From the NCBI GenBank assembly GCA_022572525.1, contig JACZVS010000001.1, positions 1 through 29,562 of the forward strand: a stretch of DNA of 29,562 nucleotides. The letters run 5' to 3'. Position 1 is the first letter of the stretch, and each line of letters starts with the position of its first letter. A program made the position numbers and the translations under genes. The stretch is from Nanobdellota archaeon. Lineage in GTDB: Archaea > Nanobdellota > Nanobdellia > Pacearchaeales > UBA12030. Of this stretch, positions 6,988 through 14,446 are shown one piece after another. Under the pieces are notes generated by a model. The model was given only the letters and a program-made list of their open reading frames with translations. It searched no databases and was not told the DNA's origin.

Positions 6988-7911
6988 ATGAAGTATCAGA
7001 GAACAAGACGAAGGATCACGAAGATCAAGCCAGGATCAAGATCCAGAAGCTCAAAGCTGGCTTTTCTAGCTGCAGCTTCGTTACTCCTCTCTCCTAGCAC
7101 TTCTCATCAGGCCTCTGATTCTATACATCAAGAAATATACTCTCAATCTTCTTCCAATACGCTAGAAGGAAGAGTTGTCGCGAGAGAAAATGTAAATTAC
7201 ACGGAGCTAGCAGATTATGCTGGTGAGGTAGAGTCTCAGGATAGACATACAAGGGACAGATTCTTGTTATCTATGCAAAACCTTGAGAAGTATGAACTTG
7301 AACCTTTAATTGATCTTTTTTGTGATTCTTTTGGGATAAAGGAAGAAGAAGTTATTCCTTATCTTATTAATGAATCTAATTTGAATCCTAATGCCAAGAC
7401 TACTGGTGGATGTAAGGGAATTGGCCAAATGAGTAAAGGAGCTACACAGAGCGCTAATACTTATTTTAAAAAGAGATGGGGGGTTGATCTTAAACTTAAA
7501 TATGGTGGAAATAAGAGAGATCAAATAAAATCTTCTCTTGCGTATTTTGCTAAAACTTACACTATGCTGAAGGAAAAGTATCCTGGATTAGGAAGAGAGG
7601 ACCTTCTGAGTTTAGTTTACTTTTCATATAATGCAGGTAATGGCCCTGTTAATCTAGCAGTGACAAGATTGCAGAGAAAAGGGGAAGATATTGTTTGGGG
7701 GAATGTGGAGCATGAAATTACTCCTCAGCTACTTAGAGCAAGCAGTTCAAAAGAATATGCGCAATGGTCTGATAGCAGTCTAAAAAGAAAAGTTAGGATA
7801 ATTAAGGACTATGTTAAACATGCTCGGATTTACAATAGTTGCTTGCATCAACTTCCACAGATAGCTGCTGAAAAAAGGGACTACGCAATAAAATATTCTA
7901 AAGCTTCTTGA
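6988..7911 (+). CDS. Exported SLT-type lytic transglycosylase-like protein
   Basis: A 307-residue protein. An Arg/Lys-rich N-terminus (1-23) is followed by a hydrophobic stretch LAFLAAASLLLSP (24-36), giving a signal peptide or anchor. Residues about 103-235 form a lysozyme-like SLT fold: INESNLNPNA with catalytic Glu129, GCKGIGQM (141-148) matching the usual G-A-x-GLMQ block, and FSYNAGNGPV (YNAG 214-217). Bacterial relatives cleave the MurNAc-GlcNAc bond of peptidoglycan. This archaeon should lack murein, so the substrate may be another cell's wall. The start is the only ATG after an in-frame stop at 6955. Its 3' end overlaps the convergent protease gene by 31 bp. Confidence 0.87.
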   Translation: MKYQRTRRRITKIKPGSRSRSSKLAFLAAASLLLSPSTSHQASDSIHQEIYSQSSSNTLEGRVVARENVNYTELADYAGEVESQDRHTRDRFLLSMQNLEKYELEPLIDLFCDSFGIKEEEVIPYLINESNLNPNAKTTGGCKGIGQMSKGATQSANTYFKKRWGVDLKLKYGGNKRDQIKSSLAYFAKTYTMLKEKYPGLGREDLLSLVYFSYNAGNGPVNLAVTRLQRKGEDIVWGNVEHEITPQLLRASSSKEYAQWSDSSLKRKVRIIKDYVKHARIYNSCLHQLPQIAAEKRDYAIKYSKAS

Positions 7912-8702
7912 ATAGTTGAGACTTCTATTACTTCGATTCCAATTTCCTCTCCAACATTTTTTTCAATAGGAATTTTTTCTATTGTGCACACTTCATTGTT
8001 CCCTTGCATTTTGCAAGTTCTTTCCGTTTCAAATGTTGTTTCACTTCCTTGTCCTTTTGGAACTAAGAAGATAGTGGCCCCTTCATTTTTTACAGCCTCT
8101 GCTTTTGCAGAAATAGCTGAAACTCCTCCTATTCTTCCATCAGAAAATATTCTTCCTGTTATCATTACATTTTCTCTTAATTCAAGATCTTGTAGGGCAG
8201 CTATTGTTGCAATTGTTAAGGCAGCTCCTGCACTTGGTCCACCTATGCTGTCAGCTTCTGCGTAAAGTGTATAGGTTAAATCGTAATTTTCTAGATTCAA
8301 GCCAGTTAAATCAGAGGAAACTTTTTTTGCAGTTATAATGCTCTCTTGGGTGTCTGTAAAGAACAGTAAGCTGTCGATGTCTACAAGTGTTTTACCATTC
8401 CCCTCTCTTGCCTCAACTACGAGTAGTGTAACAACCCCCTTTCCTTCTCTGTCAACTGCAGGAACTTTCAGCAGAATAGCTTCTTCACTTAAGTCTGCGA
8501 TTCCAGCTTGTAAGACTGATGGCCTTTGTTCTTCTTGCAATGGTTCTAATGGCCTTTCTACAGATTGTCTTTCTACTTTAGATTGAAGATTAAAAGTTGT
8601 AGAAACTACTGCTAGGAAAAGAAGAAACATAATCCCAGTTGCGATGAATAAAAAAGAGTTCTCTTTTTTGAGTTTCTTGATTTGTTTCTGTTTGCTTCTC
8701 AT
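7881..8702 (-). CDS. Membrane-anchored Lon-like (S16) protease without ATPase domain
   Basis: From ATG 8702 (a TTG at 8714 is possible) the protein has 273 residues: a basic N-terminus, one membrane helix at about 16-35, a Pro/Glu/Gln linker, then an S16 protease domain. The catalytic Ser157 sits in DSIGGPSAGAAL and Lys200 in GVSAISAKAEA. The 43-residue Ser-Lys spacing matches the Lon dyad. No AAA+ module is present, so it should not unfold substrates with ATP. By the positive-inside rule the protease domain faces outside. Similar anchored S16 domains without ATPase occur in archaea, but their substrates are not established. It is tail-to-tail with the transglycosylase gene. Confidence 0.9.
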   Translation of the reverse strand: MRSKQKQIKKLKKENSFLFIATGIMFLLFLAVVSTTFNLQSKVERQSVERPLEPLQEEQRPSVLQAGIADLSEEAILLKVPAVDREGKGVVTLLVVEAREGNGKTLVDIDSLLFFTDTQESIITAKKVSSDLTGLNLENYDLTYTLYAEADSIGGPSAGAALTIATIAALQDLELRENVMITGRIFSDGRIGGVSAISAKAEAVKNEGATIFLVPKGQGSETTFETERTCKMQGNNEVCTIEKIPIEKNVGEEIGIEVIEVSTIQEALEYFIA

Positions 8703-8746
8703 ACTTTTATCCAAGATTGAGACTTAATAATCTTTTCTTTAAACCC

Positions 8747-9808
8747 TTAAATCACAAACTTCCCTTTGTTCTGGATAATCTTGCCATCAGCATAGATCTT
8801 GCCCCCCTTTCTTAAATCCTTGATAAAGTCAAGATGCACTGCAGATTCATTCTTGCCCCTGCATTCTTTGTAGGCTGAGCCTATGGCGAAGTGTACTGTG
8901 CCTCCTATTTTTTCATCAAATAAGATTTGTTTGACATGTCGCCTTATATTGTAATTTGTTCCTATTCCACATTCTCCAATGTAACTTGAGCCTTTGTCTG
9001 TGTTGAGAAGTGCATGTAGATAATCTTGGTTTTTCTCTGCAGTTGCCTTTACAATCTTCCCCTTTCTGAATTCAAAGTAAACTCCTTGTAACTCTTTTCC
9101 TGTAGATACAGCAGGAATGTCAAATTTTATGTGGCCTTCAACAGTTGTTTCAACAGGGGCTGTGAAGATTTCACCACCAGGCATATTAAATGCGCCATCA
9201 TCTATGATCCATACCCTTCCTTTATTACTAAAGCTAATGTCCGTGTCTTTTCCGACTACACGTATTTCTTCAGCCTTCTGAAGAACTCTCCTAAGCTTTT
9301 CCATCTTTCTGCCTATTTTCTTCCAATCTTGGATGCATGCTCCATACACGAAGTCTTCATATTCAACAAGTGACATTTCTGCTTCTTGAGCAAATGCGGC
9401 TGTTGGATAATGGACAATAACCCACTTTTTCTTTAGTCTTTCTTTATGTACTGGATGAACTGTTTTGCCTCGCAAAGAAATCTTTTTTGGATCTATATTG
9501 CTTAATTCTCTTAAGTTTCTTGCTGCGCCAATTCCTATCCAGCCATCCATTTGCTTTATTTCATAGATGGCAATTTCTGGCAGATGCTTTAGCTGTTCAG
9601 TAGAAGCATTCTTGAAGTACTGATAACTTATGCCAGGAACATCTATTTTTGTGATTGGATATGCTCCTTTTTGCACAATTTGCCTGTAAAGTTCAAGGAT
9701 TAGTGGAGAAGCTTCTGAAGAAGCACTTATCATGATACTCTCTCCCTTTTTGACTCTTACGCTATGCTCTACAAGTATTCTTGCGAGTTTTTGTATTCTT
9801 GGATCCAT
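8747..9808 (-). CDS. M29-family metallo-aminopeptidase
   Basis: A 353-residue protein of the thermophilic aminopeptidase (AmpS/AmpT/PepS) family, which removes N-terminal residues from peptides using two metal ions. The conserved ligand blocks are present in order: NMPGGEIFTAP (208-218), GECGIGTN (E279), DEKIGGTVHFAIG (H306) and AVHLDF (H325, D327). The length is slightly under the usual 370-410, mostly in the N-terminal domain. No signal peptide, so it is cytosolic. The start at 9808 gives the usual DPRIQKLARILVEHS opening. It lies 44 bp upstream of the Lon-like protease gene on the same strand, so co-transcription is possible. Confidence 0.93.
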   Translation of the reverse strand: MDPRIQKLARILVEHSVRVKKGESIMISASSEASPLILELYRQIVQKGAYPITKIDVPGISYQYFKNASTEQLKHLPEIAIYEIKQMDGWIGIGAARNLRELSNIDPKKISLRGKTVHPVHKERLKKKWVIVHYPTAAFAQEAEMSLVEYEDFVYGACIQDWKKIGRKMEKLRRVLQKAEEIRVVGKDTDISFSNKGRVWIIDDGAFNMPGGEIFTAPVETTVEGHIKFDIPAVSTGKELQGVYFEFRKGKIVKATAEKNQDYLHALLNTDKGSSYIGECGIGTNYNIRRHVKQILFDEKIGGTVHFAIGSAYKECRGKNESAVHLDFIKDLRKGGKIYADGKIIQNKGKFVI

Positions 9809-9871
9809 CCTTTTCTTTTTTCTTGTTGCCTCCTTTTTATTTAAATCTTTCTTTGAATAAATCTATTTTTT

Positions 9872-10501
9872 TTAAGAAGATTTTAACCCTTTTAACTCTT
9901 TGAGATATTTAACTAAATCCGGGATTTCGGAATGTCTACGTACTCCTCTCCATGGATCTTTCACAAGTAATGGATTATCTGGATGAGCTCTTGCGCTCCA
10001 GATATCTGCATTATGGCAAACAACTGCTAATGGGCGCATAACTCTTCCTTCTGGCGTATGTTTTGTACCCTCCCCATGAATAAACTCTAAAGCATTTTTT
10101 TGTTCCTTAGTTAATTTAAAATTGTGTTCTTGTATTACTGATTCAAAAAATTCGCGTTCGGTTACATCTGGATTTTCTACATATTCCCACCCATCATTAA
10201 CTTTCTTATATCTAACAATTTTTCCAAAATCATGTAGTAGCATCACTAGTGCAATATCTCCTTTAGTATGGTCTGGATTAAATCCTATCTCTTTATCCAG
10301 TTTGTGTAAGGCTAAAGCATAGTTGGTCGCATATACTACATGGTCTAGGTATCCTCCTTTCCAAGCCTGATGTTTTGTTTTTGATCCAGGTGTTACTGCA
10401 ATACGTTCTGCATTTTGAATGTATGCATCAATTACTGGATCTTTATTTGGCGCTTCAACCAAACTTACTATTTCATATAAATTTGAGGATTCCAAAATCA
10501 T
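9872..10501 (-). CDS. HD-domain phosphohydrolase
   Basis: A 209-residue protein with the HD metal-binding pattern: HQAWKGGYLDHV (H54), MLLHDFGKIV (H90-D91), conserved His in IHGEGTKH, and CHNADIWSAR near 172-181 with the final Asp. The family hydrolyses phosphate esters of nucleotides or nucleic acids; specificity cannot be assigned here. The GGYLDHV and LLHDFGKI blocks resemble stand-alone HD proteins found in phages and bacteria, so acquisition from a virus or bacterium is possible but unproved. It lies between the M29 peptidase and tRNA-Val, all on the minus strand, with about 60 bp of A+T-rich DNA after it. Confidence 0.82.
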   Translation of the reverse strand: MILESSNLYEIVSLVEAPNKDPVIDAYIQNAERIAVTPGSKTKHQAWKGGYLDHVVYATNYALALHKLDKEIGFNPDHTKGDIALVMLLHDFGKIVRYKKVNDGWEYVENPDVTEREFFESVIQEHNFKLTKEQKNALEFIHGEGTKHTPEGRVMRPLAVVCHNADIWSARAHPDNPLLVKDPWRGVRRHSEIPDLVKYLKELKGLKSS

Positions 10502-10539
10502 GTCTTATATTTGCACTAAAAATATTTAAGTTTTTTGAA

Positions 10540-10612
10540 TGGGCCCACTCGGATTCGAACCGAGGATCTTCTCGGTGTAAACGAGATGTCATAACCACTA
10601 GACCATGGGCCC
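10540..10612 (-). tRNA. tRNA-Val(TAC)
   Basis: The minus strand gives acceptor GGGCCCA/TGGGCCC (perfect), discriminator A, anticodon stem TCTCG/CGAGA around TTTACAC (anticodon TAC at 10577-10579), and T arm CTCGG-TTCGAAT-CCGAG. There is no intron and no encoded CCA. A minus-strand TATA-like element (TTTTTTAAAG, about 10635-10645) lies at the expected distance upstream. Confidence 0.95.
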
Positions 10613-10662
10613 TTTTTTTACTATGCTGAGTAACTTTAAAAAACATTTGTTGAAAGAAGAAA

Positions 10663-10673
10663 AGCTTTAAAAG
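10663..10673 (+). promoter_or_regulatory. TATA box of the 10706 gene
   Basis: AGCTTTAAAAG lies 43 bp before the ATG at 10706, predicting a leader of roughly 15-20 nt. The short region 10613-10705 thus serves this gene and, in the other direction, tRNA-Val. Confidence 0.5.
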
Positions 10674-10705
10674 TAAGGCTGTTTAATTTAATTAGGTAGG
10701 GAAAA

Positions 10706-12520
10706 ATGGAATCTGAAGATAGAGAAAATACGTTAGCTAAGAATTTGCATGAAGTCAGTAAGCGCAAGGAATCCACTCCTAGAGAAATTTCTCCCGAGTT
10801 GAAGAAAGAGCTTGCAAAGATTAAAGAAAAAATAGAGAAATTTAGTAAAGAGGTTGTTAAGAAATTCCCTTACATTATCTCAATTGGACTGCTCCCTACT
10901 CTTCCACCAATGCATCCTAAGCAAGGTTCTCCTGTTCAAGCTCCTTCCCCAAAAGATAAAGAAAAGGAGAAGCGAAAACCAGAAGTCATCATTGTCTTTC
11001 CAGACGATAAGTTAAAGGAAGTCAAGAAGCTTGAGAAGGATGTCGCTGAAATTGTGAAGAAACAGAATCTTGCCATCAATTTTTTCACTAGATCTCCTAA
11101 AGAATTATGGCAAACTTGTTTTGATGGCCACTTTGCCGAGATGGAAAGGATAAGCATGGCGTATCCTCTTCATGATAAAGGGGTTTTATCTGCGTTAAGG
11201 GTTGCCACAATCCATAAAAATCTTGTTCTCAGGAAGTTTGAGAAGTATGTCACCTCTTATGTAATTGCTGGGAGTCTTGTCAGAGGACAGGCAACGAAGA
11301 CAAGTGATATTGATATTTATGTTGTCATAGATGATACAGATGTTAAGAGGATGCCTCGGTTTGAGCTTAAAGAAAGGCTTAGGGCTATGATCTATAGTTA
11401 TGCTTTTGAAGCAAACGAAATTGCAGCTGCAAAGAATAAACTTTCTCCCCAAGTTTATATCCTTACTGAATTTTGGGATTCTGTGAAGGATGCGAATCCC
11501 GTAATTTTCACTTTCATCCGGGATGGAGTGCCTCTCTATGATAGGGGAGCATTTATGCCATGGAAGCGTCTTTTGCAAATGGGGAAGATAAAACCCTCTC
11601 CAGAAGCTATTGATAATTTTATGTTGTTAGGAGAGAAGCTAGGTAAGAGAGTAAAGGCAGATTTACTTAGAATTGCCACAGAAGACATTTACTGGGGAAT
11701 CATTACTCCAAGTCAGGCAGCTTTAATGCTTTATGGATTGCCTCCTCCAACCCCTATTGAAACAATTGACTTAATGGAGAAAACTTTTGTTGATAAAGAG
11801 AAGCTGCTCGAGAAGAAATACATAAAAATATTGGAGAGAGTTGTTGGTCTTTATAAGGATTATGAACATGGTAAACTGAAAGAGGTTAAGGGAAAAGACA
11901 TTGATGAGTTGCTCGTAGATGCCTCCTCTTATATTAAAAGACTTAAAGTCCTAGTTAAACAAATAGAAAAGCAAGCAGGAGAAAAAACCACTCTTCAACT
12001 GTATGATGATGCTTTCTCAATTCTCAGAAAAATTCTTGGAAACGGGTCAGAACAAATAATTGTTGAAAAATTTTATAAGGAAATAGTTAACAAAGGAGAG
12101 ATGCCTCCAAAAAGCTTGGTAGTTCTAAGAGAGATTATTAAGGCAAAACAAGACTATAAGAAAGGAAAGTTGAGCAAGCAAGAGATTGATAGGGTAAGAA
12201 GAGATGGTCAAGAGTTTATCTTTGCGATTACAGAATATGAACAGAGAAAGAATCTCATACTTACAGAGAAAGCAAGGTTTAAAGTAAAGATATCTGGAAA
12301 GCTAGCAGATCTCTATATTTTTGACGATGCGTATCTTATTTCTGGAGAAAAGAAGAAGGAAGTTTTGAGAGTCAATTTGAAAAAGAAGAAGTTAGAGGCA
12401 TCTAATCTTGATGAGGTGGCAGAAAAGCTTAAGAATGTTCCAAAGCAGATTGAAGTTACTCCTGAAAAGATTAATGAGATAAGAAAAATTATAGGTAAAG
12501 AGATAACGTTTCTCTTTTGA
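10706..12520 (+). CDS. Large nucleotidyltransferase-domain (MNT-like) protein
   Basis: A 604-residue protein. Residues 1-180 are charged and helical with a Pro-rich stretch (LLPTLPPMHP). A pol-beta-type nucleotidyltransferase core follows at about 185-275: IAGSLVRGQATKTSDIDIYV has the GS motif and two of the catalytic Asp residues. Next comes a helical region with LLQMGKIKPSPEAI and YWGIITPSQAALMLYGLPPP, which recurs almost word for word in the 16510-17382 protein, then EHGK and further helices to about 430. Residues 430-604 are unique to this protein and end in a small basic domain. The helical part resembles a HEPN-type partner domain, but a full RxxxxH motif is not clear. The stop is 2 bp before the L35Ae start, so the two are probably co-transcribed. 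Confidence 0.8.
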   Translation: MESEDRENTLAKNLHEVSKRKESTPREISPELKKELAKIKEKIEKFSKEVVKKFPYIISIGLLPTLPPMHPKQGSPVQAPSPKDKEKEKRKPEVIIVFPDDKLKEVKKLEKDVAEIVKKQNLAINFFTRSPKELWQTCFDGHFAEMERISMAYPLHDKGVLSALRVATIHKNLVLRKFEKYVTSYVIAGSLVRGQATKTSDIDIYVVIDDTDVKRMPRFELKERLRAMIYSYAFEANEIAAAKNKLSPQVYILTEFWDSVKDANPVIFTFIRDGVPLYDRGAFMPWKRLLQMGKIKPSPEAIDNFMLLGEKLGKRVKADLLRIATEDIYWGIITPSQAALMLYGLPPPTPIETIDLMEKTFVDKEKLLEKKYIKILERVVGLYKDYEHGKLKEVKGKDIDELLVDASSYIKRLKVLVKQIEKQAGEKTTLQLYDDAFSILRKILGNGSEQIIVEKFYKEIVNKGEMPPKSLVVLREIIKAKQDYKKGKLSKQEIDRVRRDGQEFIFAITEYEQRKNLILTEKARFKVKISGKLADLYIFDDAYLISGEKKKEVLRVNLKKKKLEASNLDEVAEKLKNVPKQIEVTPEKINEIRKIIGKEITFLF

Positions 12521-12522
12521 AA

Positions 12523-12780
12523 ATGGAAGGAATAGTTGTAAGTTTTAGGCGGGGTAGGCATAGGTATAAGCCACGGCAGTTTATTATTAAAGCTGACGGA
12601 GTAGAAAAGAAGGCAGATGCTGAAAAGCTTATAGGCAAGGCAGTTATTTGGAAAAGTCCTGCTGGCAAAGAAATTAAAGGTAAGCTGACCGTTTTGCATG
12701 GTAGTAAGGGCTTGTTGCGCGCTTTGTTCGAGAAAGGCTTGCCTGGCCAAGCTGTTACTGAAAAGGTTGAGATAAAATAA
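12523..12780 (+). CDS. rpl35ae: Large-subunit ribosomal protein L35Ae (eL33)
   Basis: An 85-residue protein matching archaeal/eukaryotic eL33 in length and pattern: MEGIVVSFRRGRHRYKPRQF, then KLIGKAVIWKSPAGKEIKGK, and KGLLRALFEKGLPGQAV before the C-terminal strand. It binds 23S rRNA in the large subunit. ATG 12523 is used; a TTG at 12517 would overlap the preceding stop. It follows the nucleotidyltransferase gene by 2 bp and precedes the dehydratase gene by 14 bp, so the three read as one operon. Confidence 0.93.
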   Translation: MEGIVVSFRRGRHRYKPRQFIIKADGVEKKADAEKLIGKAVIWKSPAGKEIKGKLTVLHGSKGLLRALFEKGLPGQAVTEKVEIK

Positions 12781-12794
12781 AAAGTAAAAGGAAA

Positions 12795-13136
12795 ATGAGT
12801 AGTCTTTTTGAAAAGAAATGCATTCCATGTAGGGGAGGAACTCCCCACCTAGTGTTAGAGCAAATTCAACAATATCTTTCCCAAGTAGAAGGATGGAATC
12901 TGGAAGAACAAGAAGGCCACCATCAAATTATTAAAGAGCATAAATTTAGAGACTTTAAAGAAGCGCTAACCTTTGTCAATAAGGTTGGAGAAATTGCTGA
13001 GCAGGAAGGCCACCACCCCAATATTTACTTATACAGCTACAACAAAGTTAGGCTAACTCTTTACACTCATGCTATAGGTGGGTTACATGAGAATGATTTT
13101 ATTTTTGCAGCTAAAGTCGATGCACTTTCTAAATAG
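12795..13136 (+). CDS. Pterin-4a-carbinolamine dehydratase-like protein (PCD/DCoH)
   Basis: A 113-residue protein that contains the full PCD pattern: KKCIPCRGGTPHL near the N-terminus, VEGWNLEE, then EQEGHHPNIYLYSYNKVRL and YTHAIGGLHENDFIFAAKVD. In its known role it dehydrates 4a-hydroxytetrahydropterin, recycling cofactor after phenylalanine hydroxylase. No such hydroxylase is visible here, and in organisms without one a role with molybdopterin or other pterins has been suggested. The paired His residues and the HPNIY block of the active site are intact. It sits between two ribosomal protein genes. Confidence 0.93.
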   Translation: MSSLFEKKCIPCRGGTPHLVLEQIQQYLSQVEGWNLEEQEGHHQIIKEHKFRDFKEALTFVNKVGEIAEQEGHHPNIYLYSYNKVRLTLYTHAIGGLHENDFIFAAKVDALSK

Positions 13137-13142
13137 AAAAAG

Positions 13143-13152
13143 ATTTAAAAAT
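13143..13152 (+). promoter_or_regulatory. TATA box of the L10e gene
   Basis: ATTTAAAAAT is 36 bp before the ATG at 13179 and lies just after the dehydratase stop, so L10e can be transcribed on its own. Confidence 0.5.
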
Positions 13153-13178
13153 TTTAATTGTTTTAGAACAGCAAGAAA

Positions 13179-13703
13179 ATGGCATTACGAAAAGCAATAG
13201 CTTATAGGTTTCATGAAAAACCTTACACAAGGAAAAGCAGAAAAAGGAGAAAGAACTATATCAGAACAATTCCTGGAAATAAGATAGTGAAGTTTCATAT
13301 GGGAAATATAAAGAGAAAATTTTCTATCAGGCTCTCTTTGATATGTAATGAAAAGATTCAAATGAGGGACAATTCAATTGAAGCTGCAAGAATCACAATA
13401 AATAGACATTTGGAAGATAGACTTGGAAGGAATAATTTTTATTTTTCTGTAAGAGTTTATCCTCATCATATTTTAAGAGAAAATAAAATGCTTACAGGAG
13501 CAGGAGCAGATAGAATGCAGTCTGGCATGAAGAAATCTTTTGGCAAGCCTATGGGAAGAGCTGCTCAGATGAACATAGGGGACGAGATATTTGAAGTGGG
13601 TGTTAACAACTCGGGCCTTGCTCTCGCAAAAGATGCCTTCCGAAAGGTCAAGGCAAAACTTCCTTGTACGACATCTGTTTTGTTAAAAAGAATTGGCGGG
13701 TGA
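13179..13703 (+). CDS. rpl10e: Large-subunit ribosomal protein L10e (uL16 family)
   Basis: A 174-residue protein with the archaeal L10e layout: MALRKAIAYRFHEKPYTRKS at the N-terminus, PGNKIVKFHMGN, LEARITINRHLE-like EAARITINRHLEDRLG, VYPHHILRENKMLTGAGADRMQSGM with the flexible loop near the peptidyl-transferase centre, FGKPMGRAAQM, and a final lysine-rich strand. It is essential for tRNA positioning on the large subunit. The length is normal for archaea. It ends 6 bp before the convergent pcm gene. Confidence 0.95.
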   Translation: MALRKAIAYRFHEKPYTRKSRKRRKNYIRTIPGNKIVKFHMGNIKRKFSIRLSLICNEKIQMRDNSIEAARITINRHLEDRLGRNNFYFSVRVYPHHILRENKMLTGAGADRMQSGMKKSFGKPMGRAAQMNIGDEIFEVGVNNSGLALAKDAFRKVKAKLPCTTSVLLKRIGG

Positions 13704-13709
13704 TTCAAT

Positions 13710-14348
13710 TCAAAACCCCTCACTTCCTCTTAACGGAACAAAAACAAAATCTCCAAGATTTTCTGTCTTAGTTTTTCCATTTTTTAGTTTCCTTACTTTC
13801 AACATCTCTTGATTATAAAGATCTCCGACAGGAGCAAGCAGAATCCCTTTTTCCTTTAACTGCTCGAGAAGATGCTTTGGCACTTCTGGAGCTGCTGCTG
13901 TCACAATTATCCTATCATAAGGAGCCTCTTCTTTATGGCCTTGACTCCCATCTTTCTCTAGAACAATAACATTCATTATTTTCGCCTTCTTCAGATTGGC
14001 TCTTGCAAATTCTGCAAGTTGAGGAATAATTTCTGTTGTTATTACCTTTCCTTTGCCGCCAATGATGTTGGCGATTAACGCAGCTTGGTAGCCGCTTCCT
14101 GTTCCTACCTCTAGGACTTTAAGCCCTTTTTTTAACTCAAGAGCTTCTGTCATGAGTGCAATTGTCGTTGGCTGGCTTATTGTCTGCCCATATCCGATTG
14201 GGAGGGGAACATCAGCATAGGCCTCTTTCTCTAGATGTTCTGAAATAAAGTTTTCTCTTTCAACTTTTTGGAATGCATCCAGAACTTTCCTATCTGTAAT
14301 TATCTTATCTTTTTTCCAATAATCTATCAGCTCTTTCACAGTGTTCAT
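13710..14348 (-). CDS. pcm: Protein-L-isoaspartate O-methyltransferase
   Basis: A 212-residue SAM-dependent methyltransferase that starts repair of isoaspartyl residues in aged proteins. IGYGQTISQPTTIALM (51-66) is the family-specific block, and LEVGTGSGYQAALIA (79-93) is the SAM-binding motif I. DGSQGHKEEAPYDRIIVTAAA covers motifs II/III and the substrate-binding region. Length and motif order are normal, and the protein is cytosolic. It is transcribed away from the cation exchanger gene; the 98-bp gap holds both promoters and the hairpin repeat at 14411-14446. Confidence 0.95.
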   Translation of the reverse strand: MNTVKELIDYWKKDKIITDRKVLDAFQKVERENFISEHLEKEAYADVPLPIGYGQTISQPTTIALMTEALELKKGLKVLEVGTGSGYQAALIANIIGGKGKVITTEIIPQLAEFARANLKKAKIMNVIVLEKDGSQGHKEEAPYDRIIVTAAAPEVPKHLLEQLKEKGILLAPVGDLYNQEMLKVRKLKNGKTKTENLGDFVFVPLRGSEGF

Positions 14349-14410
14349 AAATAAGTAAGCAAAACCATTCTTAAAAAGATTTTTATATCACTTTCCCTTT
14401 CTATGTAAAA

Positions 14411-14446
14411 AGAGAGAACCTTTTAGAAAAGGTTCATCAAAAAGAA
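14411..14446 (+). repeat. Hairpin repeat, copy 1 (leader of the exchanger gene)
   Basis: AGAGAGAACCTTTT, AG, AAAAGGTTC then ATCAAAAAGAA. The palindrome 14416-14435 is perfect. The same block with its flanks recurs at 16434-16472. A TATA-like TTTTTATATC about 25-30 bp upstream places this copy at the very start of the exchanger mRNA, ending right at the ATG. Confidence 0.75.

Noticed and set aside
6903..7097. 64-codon frame starting ahead of the SLT gene
   Set aside because: It overlaps the SLT signal region in another frame, has no recognisable content and ends soon. It may be an upstream frame but was not called as a gene.
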